Below are positions 6,778 to 14,455 of a DNA stretch of 21,036 nt, in pieces. This DNA is from a virus. Location: IMG/VR virus record IMGVR_UViG_3300044712_000622, positions 1 to 21,036 of that record; one strand, 5' to 3'. The notes under the pieces were generated by a model. The model did not search any database. It was not told where the DNA came from and saw nothing but the letters and a program-made list of their open reading frames with translations. A program made the translations under genes and the position numbers. Position 1 is the first letter of the stretch, and each line of letters begins with the position of its first letter.

Positions 6778-7137
6778 ATGAATGCATTAGAAAACACTAA
6801 TAGTACTCCAAAACGTAAAAAAAGAGCTATTAATAAGCCTACTACAACGATAAACAGTCCACGCTTATCTCTTCCGCCAGAATTTCTTAAAGAATTAGAC
6901 GCACAATTAGCAAAAACTATTCAAAAAGAATTAAAAAAAGAAAAACAAAAAACAGAAGGTGATTATAAAATTCTAGAAACAATTATTCAAGAATATTTAA
7001 AAAGTTTTCTAATAATAGGATTTGGAATTAATGGAGATAAGGTTTTTATTGGTCATGCAACTACAGCCGAACAGCACGATTCGCTTATTGAGCATTTAAG
7101 ACAAACCTTTATCAATATTATTGGAAACTCGCTTTAA
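6778..7137 (+). CDS. Hypothetical protein with basic N-terminus (119 aa)
   Basis: The first about 30 residues are basic and polar (PKRKKRAINK). A Lys/Glu-rich helical segment (about residues 35-62) and a compact end follow, including FLIIGFGINGDKVFIGHATT and a final helix DSLIEHLRQTFINI. The second half looks like a small folded module of about 55 residues. The start is unusual: GTAGGG ends only one base before ATG, so the ribosome site is too close to be optimal, and the leader has an internal GAAAG. Function unknown. It stands alone between the clamp cluster and the hub genes, with a promoter-like element before it and a possible weak terminator after it. Confidence 0.7.
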   Translation: MNALENTNSTPKRKKRAINKPTTTINSPRLSLPPEFLKELDAQLAKTIQKELKKEKQKTEGDYKILETIIQEYLKSFLIIGFGINGDKVFIGHATTAEQHDSLIEHLRQTFINIIGNSL

Positions 7138-7161
7138 TTGTTTCCACTATCTGGTTTTTTT
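7122..7161 (+). terminator. Weak hairpin plus T-run after the 6778 gene
   Basis: TGGAAAC (7122-7128) can pair with GTTTCCA (7140-7146) across an 11-base loop. A run of seven T follows at 7155-7161. The eight bases between stem and T-run and the modest GC make this a poor intrinsic terminator, but it falls exactly at the 3' end of a gene and before a new promoter-like element. Confidence 0.3.
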
Positions 7162-7172
7162 GGATTTTCTAA

Positions 7173-7180
7173 TAAATAAT
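7173..7180 (+). promoter_or_regulatory. TAAATAWT element upstream of the hub gene cluster
   Basis: TAAATAAT lies in the 60-base gap, 19 bases before ATG 7198. The gap also holds TAGGA, a ribosome site eight bases from the ATG. This is one of the two best-placed copies of the element (the other precedes the gp26-like gene at the same spacing) and would drive the three-gene hub run at 7198-11583. Confidence 0.45.
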
Positions 7181-7197
7181 TCAAATAGGAAATCCAT

Positions 7198-8067
7198 ATG
7201 GCCAATTTACAAGATCAATATTTTGATTCTGATGATATCTATACAATAGACGCATTATTGGCATCTCCTAGCAGCAACGATCCACAAGCTAATTCCAGTA
7301 CAATTGATAATGAAATTAAAAAAGATACTGAAAGAGCAAAAACTCAAGGATTGAATAATCTTATTGATGTTATTGAAAAAATAAATAAAGTGTTAGATAA
7401 TAAAAACGCACTTGAAATAAGACAATATGTTAGAAAATATAAAGATTTGCATTCGCTATTAGAATCCCGAATTGAAAAATTAAAATATTTTCAACCCATT
7501 TCAGAATATATAGGTTCAGAATTTTTAGCATATACTCCAGACAAATCATCATTACAATTGGAAAAATGGTCAAACTCAACAATTGGATCGATTTTTACTC
7601 CTACAGCAATAAGAAAAAATCTAAAAGGTAAAATACGATCTGAACTATATAACGAAATAGAAACATCATATATCAACTTAAATATTGCGCTTAAAAGTAA
7701 TATTCCAAACGAATTTCTTGTTGAAAGAACTACAAACCAGCCGCAGCAATCTCCCTTGTCGAAATTTGCACATGGTTATCACATTGCTGGAGATTTTTCA
7801 TTTTTGTTATTACATATGAATAGCAGTAAACCAAACACTGTCATACATTCTATAGAACAAGCATTTAATGATTTTCTACAAGAACAAGTACAACAAATTA
7901 ATTATTATTATCCAATTTCAGAAGAAACTGCGGTTTCAAATACTGCTTATACAACCAGCGAAGAACAAAAAACTGTTGAAATAAATAATAAAAAAGATTT
8001 AGCAATTAATCCATTTACAAAAGTAAATAATGATGCATTAAAACCGGTTCAACCAAAAGAGAATTAA
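7198..8067 (+). CDS. Hypothetical protein in the hub/spike operon (289 aa)
   Basis: I do not recognise this protein. Residues 1-45 are acidic and polar. Residues about 50-110 are helical with charged heptads (LIDVIEKINKVLDNKNALEIRQYVRKYKDL). The middle is mixed, and residues about 185-245 form a distinct module (FAHGYHIAGDFSFLLLHMNS, IEQAFNDFLQEQVQQINYYYP). The last about 45 residues are polar Asn/Lys/Thr-rich. It has no signal peptide, membrane span or cysteine cluster. It is the first gene after a promoter-like element and ends one base before the gp5-like hub ATG, so it is probably made with the hub. A hub assembly factor, chaperone or minor baseplate protein is a reasonable guess from position alone. 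Confidence 0.75.
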   Translation: MANLQDQYFDSDDIYTIDALLASPSSNDPQANSSTIDNEIKKDTERAKTQGLNNLIDVIEKINKVLDNKNALEIRQYVRKYKDLHSLLESRIEKLKYFQPISEYIGSEFLAYTPDKSSLQLEKWSNSTIGSIFTPTAIRKNLKGKIRSELYNEIETSYINLNIALKSNIPNEFLVERTTNQPQQSPLSKFAHGYHIAGDFSFLLLHMNSSKPNTVIHSIEQAFNDFLQEQVQQINYYYPISEETAVSNTAYTTSEEQKTVEINNKKDLAINPFTKVNNDALKPVQPKEN

Positions 8068-8068
8068 A

Positions 8069-10732
8069 ATGGAAAAAGATTATCATATTTATCTTGGTAT
8101 TTGTCTGGCAAATAATGATCCAGAAATGCGTGGTCGCATTAAAATTTACATACCACAATTAGCACCAACTATAAATGGACTAGAAGTTGGTGACAATCAA
8201 AATGTTGATAAATTTTTCAATTTTATTGGAACAAACAACGAAACTTCTAACGAAATTTCTAACAATTTACAGGCATTAAAAGATATACTTCCGTGGGCCG
8301 AATATGCTGGTCCAATATGTGGTGGAAATGCCTCTGGAAGATATAATGCAACACTTAAAACCGGAACTACGTCGGATTCAAATGCTTGGCAGGGAGACAA
8401 TTTAACAGACGGATTTAGACCGGCACAATTGTATGTTGGTGATCAAGCACATCCAGACGCATTTTCAGAAACTGGTATTCATAATAATAAGTTTGTAAAT
8501 CAATATGCTTATCAATACACTCCATCAAACTATTCAGGATTTGCAAGAGGACTATTTAGCATTCCAAATGTTGGAGCACACATATATGTATTCTTTATGG
8601 ATGGAGATAGAAATTTTCCAGTATATTTTGCGTCTGCCTATAGTCAAGAAGACATTAAACGTATATTTACATTAAATCAAGACGTTTCTGTTGATAGTAA
8701 TATGGACTATCCAGCAACATATGAAAACGTAGATAAGAAAAATTTAAAAGATGCTAATGTTAGAACATATCGATCTAAAACTGTACTTAATAGTAATAAA
8801 CATACTATTGAGGCAATTGATACCGATTTACACGAAATACTTAAATTCACACATTATTCGGGATCATTTAAAGAATTCAACAATTATGCAAATATTGAAT
8901 TGGCAACAAACAACGATCAAAAATTAGTTATTGGTGATCAATTTTTAACAGTACAAAAAAATCAAAGCGAATATATAAAAAAGCATCGTGAACTTATTGT
9001 CGGCGGCGATCATTATATAAACATAGGCGAAACAGATCATAATAAAGTAAAAGAAATATTAAATATTCATAAAAAAATTCATGAATATAAAATGTTATTT
9101 GACGTACAAAGAGCACAATATGGTGAAATGCCGCCGAATAATTTATCTCCAAAACAAATTCGTTCAGGAAAGTTTACCAAATGTCCAATTTGTCAAGGAA
9201 AGCCATATGATCCATATGATGAAAATTACGGTTCAGACATTTTAAATTTTTGGAAAGAAGCTCCAAAATACAGAGAAGATGTGTGCATGGCAGCAGCCAT
9301 ACCAGAAGAATTAACCGGAGAAGAGGCAAAAGAACAGGAACAGCAATTTAATACCTTTTTAACTGGAGATTGCCACAGCATCTATCTTGAAGGCGTGTCT
9401 GAACAAGAACAGCAAGAAAACGAGTATTGTCATCCAATCGAACACCCATATAAAGGACAAATAGGATATTATAAAGGAACGCGCTGTGCATGTTGCAATA
9501 ACGAGAATCAAGCAACAGGACAGAAAGCAACGCCGGGCGAATCTCCATCTACCGAATCTGGAGCATGGAAACCTGAACAAACTAAACAAGCTGGAAAAGA
9601 TTTAGACCAACTAATACTTTCATTAACTCCTGATTTGTTTAAACTTGAAAAAGAATTGGGCGCTGGCGGCGATGAAATTAAAACTGTTTCCATGAATAAA
9701 ATAGAAACTATTGGATTAACGATGAACGATATGCCATCTTTTAGAGTCGATCCAATTGGAAAATTAAAAATTGATGGATGTTGGGTGGCTCCACAGGGAA
9801 CCTATGATAATTTTCGACCATCTCCACATGTTGAATATGTTGATGTTGCAGACATACCGGGTGGCGATTATATTCTTACTTGTATGAATAAATATAAACT
9901 TCTTGTAGGTTCAAGAGGAATTAACATACAAACAACAGGTCCAATAGACATTTATGGCACCATTGTTAACTTTACTGCTGAACAATTAAATATTAGTTCA
10001 AAAAATGAAATTGTAATTGATGGTGGAGAAAGGTTGACGCTTAGAGCCAAAAAAATAACAGCACTTCCTGTAGAACATAATGCATTTGTTGTTGAAGGAT
10101 TATTACATGTTACAAGAAATGTTATTGTTGAAGGTGGATCGATGTATGAGGGAGAAGTTGCCATACTACACATAACAGCACCAATAGAATGGCAAGAAAC
10201 ACAATCCGCACTGTGGATGCCAACACCAGACGAAGCATGTACAATGCTGGCAATCATTAACGGAAAACAAGCCACCATATCATTACCAAGGCATACTCAT
10301 TGGTTTAAAAATCTACCATTAACATTGTTGCCGCATCCAGAAGCCGTAAGAGAGGCAATGATGACAAAGGGAATCAACTCCAGAAACAGAATTGCAGCAT
10401 CTTCAGCAGCTTCCAATCCAACCGGAAATTGTGATAGCAGCCTTATCGATTCAGTAGGTGAACAGTTTGATAATTATGCTTACGAGCAAGCAAACAAGGA
10501 CTATCAAGATCAAAGCGGCGATCCAAATCCATTACCAAAGGAAATAGATGGAGCAGGCACATATACAAGAAAGACATATAATTGTCGAACCATTGGAAAC
10601 GCTTTTAGTGGTGATGTTACCGAAGTTAAAATTTCATATTATTGGACCTACAAAGAGAAATATAATGGTAATTTTATTGTTGTGGGAACTGTTAGTAGTG
10701 GAAATCAAATAATAGATTTGGGGATTGCCTAA
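8069..10732 (+). CDS. 5: gp5-like baseplate hub / central spike protein
   Basis: This 887-aa protein has the gp5/VgrG plan: it forms the trimeric needle under the tail hub. The N-terminal OB-fold begins YLGICLANNDPEMRGRIKIYIPQL and closes with FSIPNVGAHIYVFFMDGD (163-180), with an extended loop between. Residues about 275-320 repeat short beta strands. An unusual Cys/His-rich insertion follows (C372 to C476). The beta-helix needle runs from about 560 to 745 (IDGGERLTLRA, VEGGSMYEGEVAI). The motif H742-T-H744 recalls the metal-binding HxH of spike tips such as P2 gpV. About 140 more residues follow, ending in a beta-rich segment. I see no lysozyme domain such as T4 gp5 carries (T4 gp5 is 575 aa). 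The ATG is one base after the previous stop, and the stop overlaps the next ATG. Confidence 0.82.
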   Translation: MEKDYHIYLGICLANNDPEMRGRIKIYIPQLAPTINGLEVGDNQNVDKFFNFIGTNNETSNEISNNLQALKDILPWAEYAGPICGGNASGRYNATLKTGTTSDSNAWQGDNLTDGFRPAQLYVGDQAHPDAFSETGIHNNKFVNQYAYQYTPSNYSGFARGLFSIPNVGAHIYVFFMDGDRNFPVYFASAYSQEDIKRIFTLNQDVSVDSNMDYPATYENVDKKNLKDANVRTYRSKTVLNSNKHTIEAIDTDLHEILKFTHYSGSFKEFNNYANIELATNNDQKLVIGDQFLTVQKNQSEYIKKHRELIVGGDHYINIGETDHNKVKEILNIHKKIHEYKMLFDVQRAQYGEMPPNNLSPKQIRSGKFTKCPICQGKPYDPYDENYGSDILNFWKEAPKYREDVCMAAAIPEELTGEEAKEQEQQFNTFLTGDCHSIYLEGVSEQEQQENEYCHPIEHPYKGQIGYYKGTRCACCNNENQATGQKATPGESPSTESGAWKPEQTKQAGKDLDQLILSLTPDLFKLEKELGAGGDEIKTVSMNKIETIGLTMNDMPSFRVDPIGKLKIDGCWVAPQGTYDNFRPSPHVEYVDVADIPGGDYILTCMNKYKLLVGSRGINIQTTGPIDIYGTIVNFTAEQLNISSKNEIVIDGGERLTLRAKKITALPVEHNAFVVEGLLHVTRNVIVEGGSMYEGEVAILHITAPIEWQETQSALWMPTPDEACTMLAIINGKQATISLPRHTHWFKNLPLTLLPHPEAVREAMMTKGINSRNRIAASSAASNPTGNCDSSLIDSVGEQFDNYAYEQANKDYQDQSGDPNPLPKEIDGAGTYTRKTYNCRTIGNAFSGDVTEVKISYYWTYKEKYNGNFIVVGTVSSGNQIIDLGIA

Positions 10733-11583
10733 TGACAACAAAAATGACATTTGTAGATCGTCGCCAAGAAAAAGATACGCAATCAAACATAGTTGATGCT
10801 CAAAAAATTATTGATTATTTTCTTTCTTTAGACCCAAACAATAGAATTATACCTAATAGCCCATTATATAATGTTGCCGTTAAACAATATAATGATAACG
10901 TAAAAACAACAACAGTTCGCCCACCAGTACCAAATTGGTTCTGTGGAAAAGTTGATGCAGCAACAGGAGAACTATTAACATCCAAAGACGACGAAGAAAT
11001 GCGAGCATCTGGTGGATATTCATCAACAGTAATTAATCCGTATGATACTACTGCAATAATTTTATCGGCATACGATCCAGACGGATGTTTGGAAAATGGA
11101 ACACCGGGTTCTTTTGGATATTCAAAATGTAGCGATACACTTCAAGAAACAATAGAAACTTCTGGTATTGATTGGTACGTCAGCACGTTAACAGAAGTGG
11201 GTGGAGAGGAATTTGTAACCGAAACTCCAGATGCTGATTCATTACACAAGCCCATCTATTCTACATCTGGAGCAACAGAAGTTGCCGAAGATTCAGGTGG
11301 TGGCCTAGTGTGGAACCCAGATTCTTCTCGCGGAACAGCTAAAATAATCTTTCCAAGTTCATATTCGGGAACCATTTCAAACGTATATGCGTGGGGAGAT
11401 GGATATAAAGAAGAATATTATCGAAAAGAACCAAACGAAAACGGCAATCGACAACGATATTACGGACGAGTTCCGATTGAAGACTTACCAAAACAAATAA
11501 CCGTAAGATGTGATAGAAATGTTGGTGGATCATCAAGAGACGTTTATATTAAAATTACAGATACACAGAAACGACACGATTAA
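10732..11583 (+). CDS. Hypothetical virion-type protein following the spike gene (283 aa)
   Basis: The start overlaps the spike stop (TAATG), so it is translationally coupled to the spike. Residues 1-75 are mixed helical (QKIIDYFLSLDP). From about 75 on it is rich in Gly, Ser, Thr, Tyr and Asp with alternating beta character, with three cysteines around 60-145. The last about 90 residues read like a small beta-sandwich: GTAKIIFPSSYSGTISNVYAW, then RQRYYGRVPIEDLPKQITVRC. This composition is typical of virion surface or receptor/peptidoglycan-facing proteins. No enzymatic motif is visible. A spike-tip or hub accessory, or a cell-wall-active domain missing from the spike, would fit the context, but neither is shown. 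Its stop overlaps the stop of the convergent gp27-like gene. Confidence 0.75.
   Translation: MTTKMTFVDRRQEKDTQSNIVDAQKIIDYFLSLDPNNRIIPNSPLYNVAVKQYNDNVKTTTVRPPVPNWFCGKVDAATGELLTSKDDEEMRASGGYSSTVINPYDTTAIILSAYDPDGCLENGTPGSFGYSKCSDTLQETIETSGIDWYVSTLTEVGGEEFVTETPDADSLHKPIYSTSGATEVAEDSGGGLVWNPDSSRGTAKIIFPSSYSGTISNVYAWGDGYKEEYYRKEPNENGNRQRYYGRVPIEDLPKQITVRCDRNVGGSSRDVYIKITDTQKRHD
11580..11583. other. Convergent gene junction with overlapping stop codons
   Basis: The + strand gene stops with TAA at 11581-11583 and the - strand gene stops with TAA read from 11582 to 11580. The two coding regions overlap by four bases, with no room for a dedicated bidirectional terminator. I see no hairpin with a T-run on either side close to the junction. 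Confidence 0.9.
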
Positions 11584-13154
11584 CCAGTATAAGACGGTTC
11601 TGCTTCTACATCAGTATATTTTGTAATATTTAAATTATCATAACTATGTAATTTAATACTAGTTACTTCATTAATATACATATTATGAAAGAATACATGT
11701 TTTACTTTGGTTATAAACCATTGTCCACAAAGTTTATAATCAAAAAGATTATCACTAAACGACATTCTATCTATTCCAACAAACTTTCCAGATTTTCTAA
11801 TTGTTGCACCATCAACATCAAAAACTAAACAGTTGTTTAAAAACAAACTAGAATATAACATTCTGCCTAATCCTTTTTTTGTAATAGCAGCCTTGTCACT
11901 TCTTATTGAATATACCGGCTCAATAATCCTATTTTTTGTTTTATCACTATTTAATGTTAATAGCGGATGTGGGCCATTTTTGCTTAAAACTTTACGATCA
12001 ATATAAACACTTTTTATCTTATCCTCTAAATTATTAACATTAGAGTCTGACATGTTTATTGAAAAAGTTTTCGTTTTAAAATCATAAGAATGAACAGGAG
12101 TAGTAACAATTGTTTTTGTATTATCGCCACCACTCATATCAACATATTGATATTTTTTAATTTTTGTTAATTTAACATCTATTTCTGAATCAAACTCTTC
12201 TAAAATGGGAGCCTTATAAACAGAAGGGCGATCTAATCCCGCTGTTTCATCAAAAAATAAATGCTCAATTTGATACTCTAAAGGAAATGATGGATCACAT
12301 CCTGCTTTAGAAAAAATTTGATAAACGGGTTCTAATTGAAACTTTCCACTATAGCGTTCTTTTGAAAAAATACAGATGTCGATGGCATCTTCTGGCGTAT
12401 GCTTAACACCACCAGTTTTTTTACTTATATGATTTTTTAAAATGTATTCTATATTTTCCCAAACATTTTTATCTTGAAAAGCAGTATATAGAATTTTAGT
12501 TGATCCAGAATCAAAAATATTATAATCTACCAAGAATCCACTAGTTATTAAAATGTCTTTAACAGCATCTCCAGTAAACATTTTTCGTTCATCATCATTT
12601 GCTAAACTTGGATCATATGTTGTTGGGTTTTGTTTTTTTGTAGGATTCTCATATGATGTAGCAGTTGACCACTGTATTCTCTTATCTAACATTTTTTGAT
12701 AACTAATATCCCAAAAATATAATTTTTTAAGTTTTTGAGTTACGTCTTTAACTTCCAAATCTTCTTTATCATACACAACACAATTATGTTTTATTTCCCA
12801 CATTTCAGGTGGTATATTTTTTAAAGGTATTTCAGAATCTCCATCTATATCAGGACGTATGGTAATGTCTAAATAATCTTTACCATCGTTTCGAAAATTA
12901 TAACGTTTCTTAGTCGCTTGTTTATCAACAAGATTACTTATATCTTCATCAGTAAACTTTCTTTCAAAAATTTCAAAAGGGTTTTCATATATTAAAAATC
13001 CTCTAACTGGCCAAAAATGTAAGTCATCTTCAATAACAAGTTGAACAACAGCTTCTGGATTTAAAAATACTTCATCACCATCAGGATTCCACAATCTTAT
13101 TTCAAAAAGATATTTTTGAAGATTAAAAATTTTATAAGAGATATCATTATTCAT
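11580..13154 (-). CDS. 27: gp27-like baseplate hub protein
   Basis: This 524-aa protein is longer than T4 gp27 (391 aa). It would form the hub ring that joins the spike to the tail tube. The evidence is the C-terminal segment at about residues 456-489 (SGKFVGIDRMSFSDNLFDYKL, then GQWFITKVKHVF), followed by YINEVTSIKL. This matches the closing module of the gp27/gpD hub family, which has a gly-rich turn, a GQW/Y-I strand and a V.H.F strand. The N-terminus (FEIRLWNPDGDEVFLNPEAVV, then WPVRGFLIYENPFEIFE) also reads like a hub beta-domain. The middle third is charged and less clear. The start overlaps the gp53-like gene by eight bases without a strong ribosome site. The stop overlaps the convergent gene's stop. 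Alternative: another tail hub/baseplate protein. Confidence 0.65.
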   Translation of the reverse strand: MNNDISYKIFNLQKYLFEIRLWNPDGDEVFLNPEAVVQLVIEDDLHFWPVRGFLIYENPFEIFERKFTDEDISNLVDKQATKKRYNFRNDGKDYLDITIRPDIDGDSEIPLKNIPPEMWEIKHNCVVYDKEDLEVKDVTQKLKKLYFWDISYQKMLDKRIQWSTATSYENPTKKQNPTTYDPSLANDDERKMFTGDAVKDILITSGFLVDYNIFDSGSTKILYTAFQDKNVWENIEYILKNHISKKTGGVKHTPEDAIDICIFSKERYSGKFQLEPVYQIFSKAGCDPSFPLEYQIEHLFFDETAGLDRPSVYKAPILEEFDSEIDVKLTKIKKYQYVDMSGGDNTKTIVTTPVHSYDFKTKTFSINMSDSNVNNLEDKIKSVYIDRKVLSKNGPHPLLTLNSDKTKNRIIEPVYSIRSDKAAITKKGLGRMLYSSLFLNNCLVFDVDGATIRKSGKFVGIDRMSFSDNLFDYKLCGQWFITKVKHVFFHNMYINEVTSIKLHSYDNLNITKYTDVEAEPSYTG

Positions 13155-13500
13155 TTTGTGTTGTCTTTGTTAAGATATTTTTAATATAATATGGTTTAAT
13201 AATTTTTAAAAGTGTTCCGGCTGTTGGCTGTTTTGTAGGATCATCAATTTGATTTGCTGCACAAATAATCCACCAAAGTTTCACACTTTTATAGAAATTA
13301 AAAGCAATATTTGGATACGTATCAATCGATTTTGTTTCATAATAATCATATACTTCACTATCTAAATCTTCAGGAAAATCTACCTTTTTAAGCAAATTGT
13401 AATAATAAAATTCGTTTTCATCAGTATAAATATTAAAAATATTTTCATAGTTTTCTGATGTAATGTCTTCTGCTTTTTCTTTTATATCTGTTATTTTCAT
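13147..13500 (-). CDS. 53: gp53-like baseplate wedge protein (LysM-type domain)
   Basis: I choose ATG at 13500, giving 117 aa, one base after the previous stop (TAATATG). The slightly longer frame would need a TTG start. The second half, TYPNIAFNFYKSVKLWWIICAANQIDDP, followed by TAGTLLKIIKPYYI, is the WW.I..AN.I.DP ... G..L.I signature of the gp53/LysM-like wedge family. T4 gp53 is 196 aa and bolts baseplate wedges to the hub. The N-terminal about 60 residues are acidic and here carry a YYYNLL / YDYYETK segment. It lies between the tube initiator-like and hub-like genes, as expected for a baseplate operon. No Shine-Dalgarno sequence is obvious, so coupling to the upstream gene is likely. Confidence 0.72.
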   Translation of the reverse strand: MKITDIKEKAEDITSENYENIFNIYTDENEFYYYNLLKKVDFPEDLDSEVYDYYETKSIDTYPNIAFNFYKSVKLWWIICAANQIDDPTKQPTAGTLLKIIKPYYIKNILTKTTQNE

Positions 13501-13501
13501 A

Positions 13502-14455
13502 TTATGCAACCGCTTTTTCTACTTGATCTACACTTTGTGGTTTATTCGTATTTTTTTGAAAAACCCCATTAAGTGTTTGTTTTAGTGACATATCTTTATC
13601 TGTTGTAGCAACAATTTTGCTACCAAAAGTTTTAACAGCGTCATCTAAAATTTGTCTGCTTTCTGTAATTAATTCTTGTATTCTTATATCAAACAAATAA
13701 GCATCAGGTATAACCTCTTCTCCTTGATCTGTTGCAATCATATTTAATTGTCCTAAATTTGAAATACTTAATTGTTGTATGACAGCAGCAGGACAGTATC
13801 TAACACCGGGTATAAGAACACTAAAAATCGCTGGTGGTGATGCTAAAATTGCAGTTCTCTGATCGTGTAGTGTTGACATCATCAATCTTCTTTTAAAACG
13901 CAAATTTTTAGTAATATCTTCTGAATACATTTTAGTTCCGTTTTGAATTGTATTAAATAATACAAATCTAATATTATAATCTGCTAATCCTGATCCAGAC
14001 CAAATTTGTGGTTGATTAACAGATGTACCTGGTGCTAATTGTAATATCTGTGCAGCTTGTCTTGCAAGATTCAATATTCTATCTGCAATTGGATAATCCA
14101 TTAATCCTTTTGTTTTTTCCCAAGTTTGATTTATAAAATGATCATATTCTTGAAAATATGGAAGAGTAAATACTATACCAGTTCTTTTTGCATGATATAA
14201 ATTAGCATAAGGATTTTCCGAAGATACAAAATTTCCTTGTGCCATATCTTTAACATTACTATACCAATATAATAATTGTGCATATAGTGTTGCAATATCT
14301 TGTTCATATTCGACCAATTGAATATAAGGGACTCCATATCTCTGACTAGGCGGCGTTACTGTCCAAGCATAATTATAAACAATATCAAAATCACCTTTAT
14401 CAACATCATATAACGGAATTTTTAATTCAGGACCAGTTAAAGTTATTTTAGACAT
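13502..14455 (-). CDS. gp48/gp54-like baseplate tail-tube initiator or cap
   Basis: The 317-aa length matches T4 gp54 (320 aa) better than gp48 (364 aa). These proteins sit on the hub and start tube polymerisation. The diagnostic part is in the second half: IPGVRYCPAAVIQQLSISNLG (about 215-235), then EEVIPDAYLFDIRIQELITESR (about 247-267). This is the P-G-x-x-x-P-A / P-D/E-A-x-x-x-x-I-x-I-x-E-L pattern of tube-initiator proteins. The first half is aromatic-rich and helical (YAQLLYWYSNVKDM). An AGAGG ribosome site lies six bases before ATG, and the start overlaps the tape measure stop by one base. The order tape measure then initiator matches T4 29-48-54. I cannot decide between gp48 and gp54 by eye. 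Confidence 0.65.
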   Translation of the reverse strand: MSKITLTGPELKIPLYDVDKGDFDIVYNYAWTVTPPSQRYGVPYIQLVEYEQDIATLYAQLLYWYSNVKDMAQGNFVSSENPYANLYHAKRTGIVFTLPYFQEYDHFINQTWEKTKGLMDYPIADRILNLARQAAQILQLAPGTSVNQPQIWSGSGLADYNIRFVLFNTIQNGTKMYSEDITKNLRFKRRLMMSTLHDQRTAILASPPAIFSVLIPGVRYCPAAVIQQLSISNLGQLNMIATDQGEEVIPDAYLFDIRIQELITESRQILDDAVKTFGSKIVATTDKDMSLKQTLNGVFQKNTNKPQSVDQVEKAVA

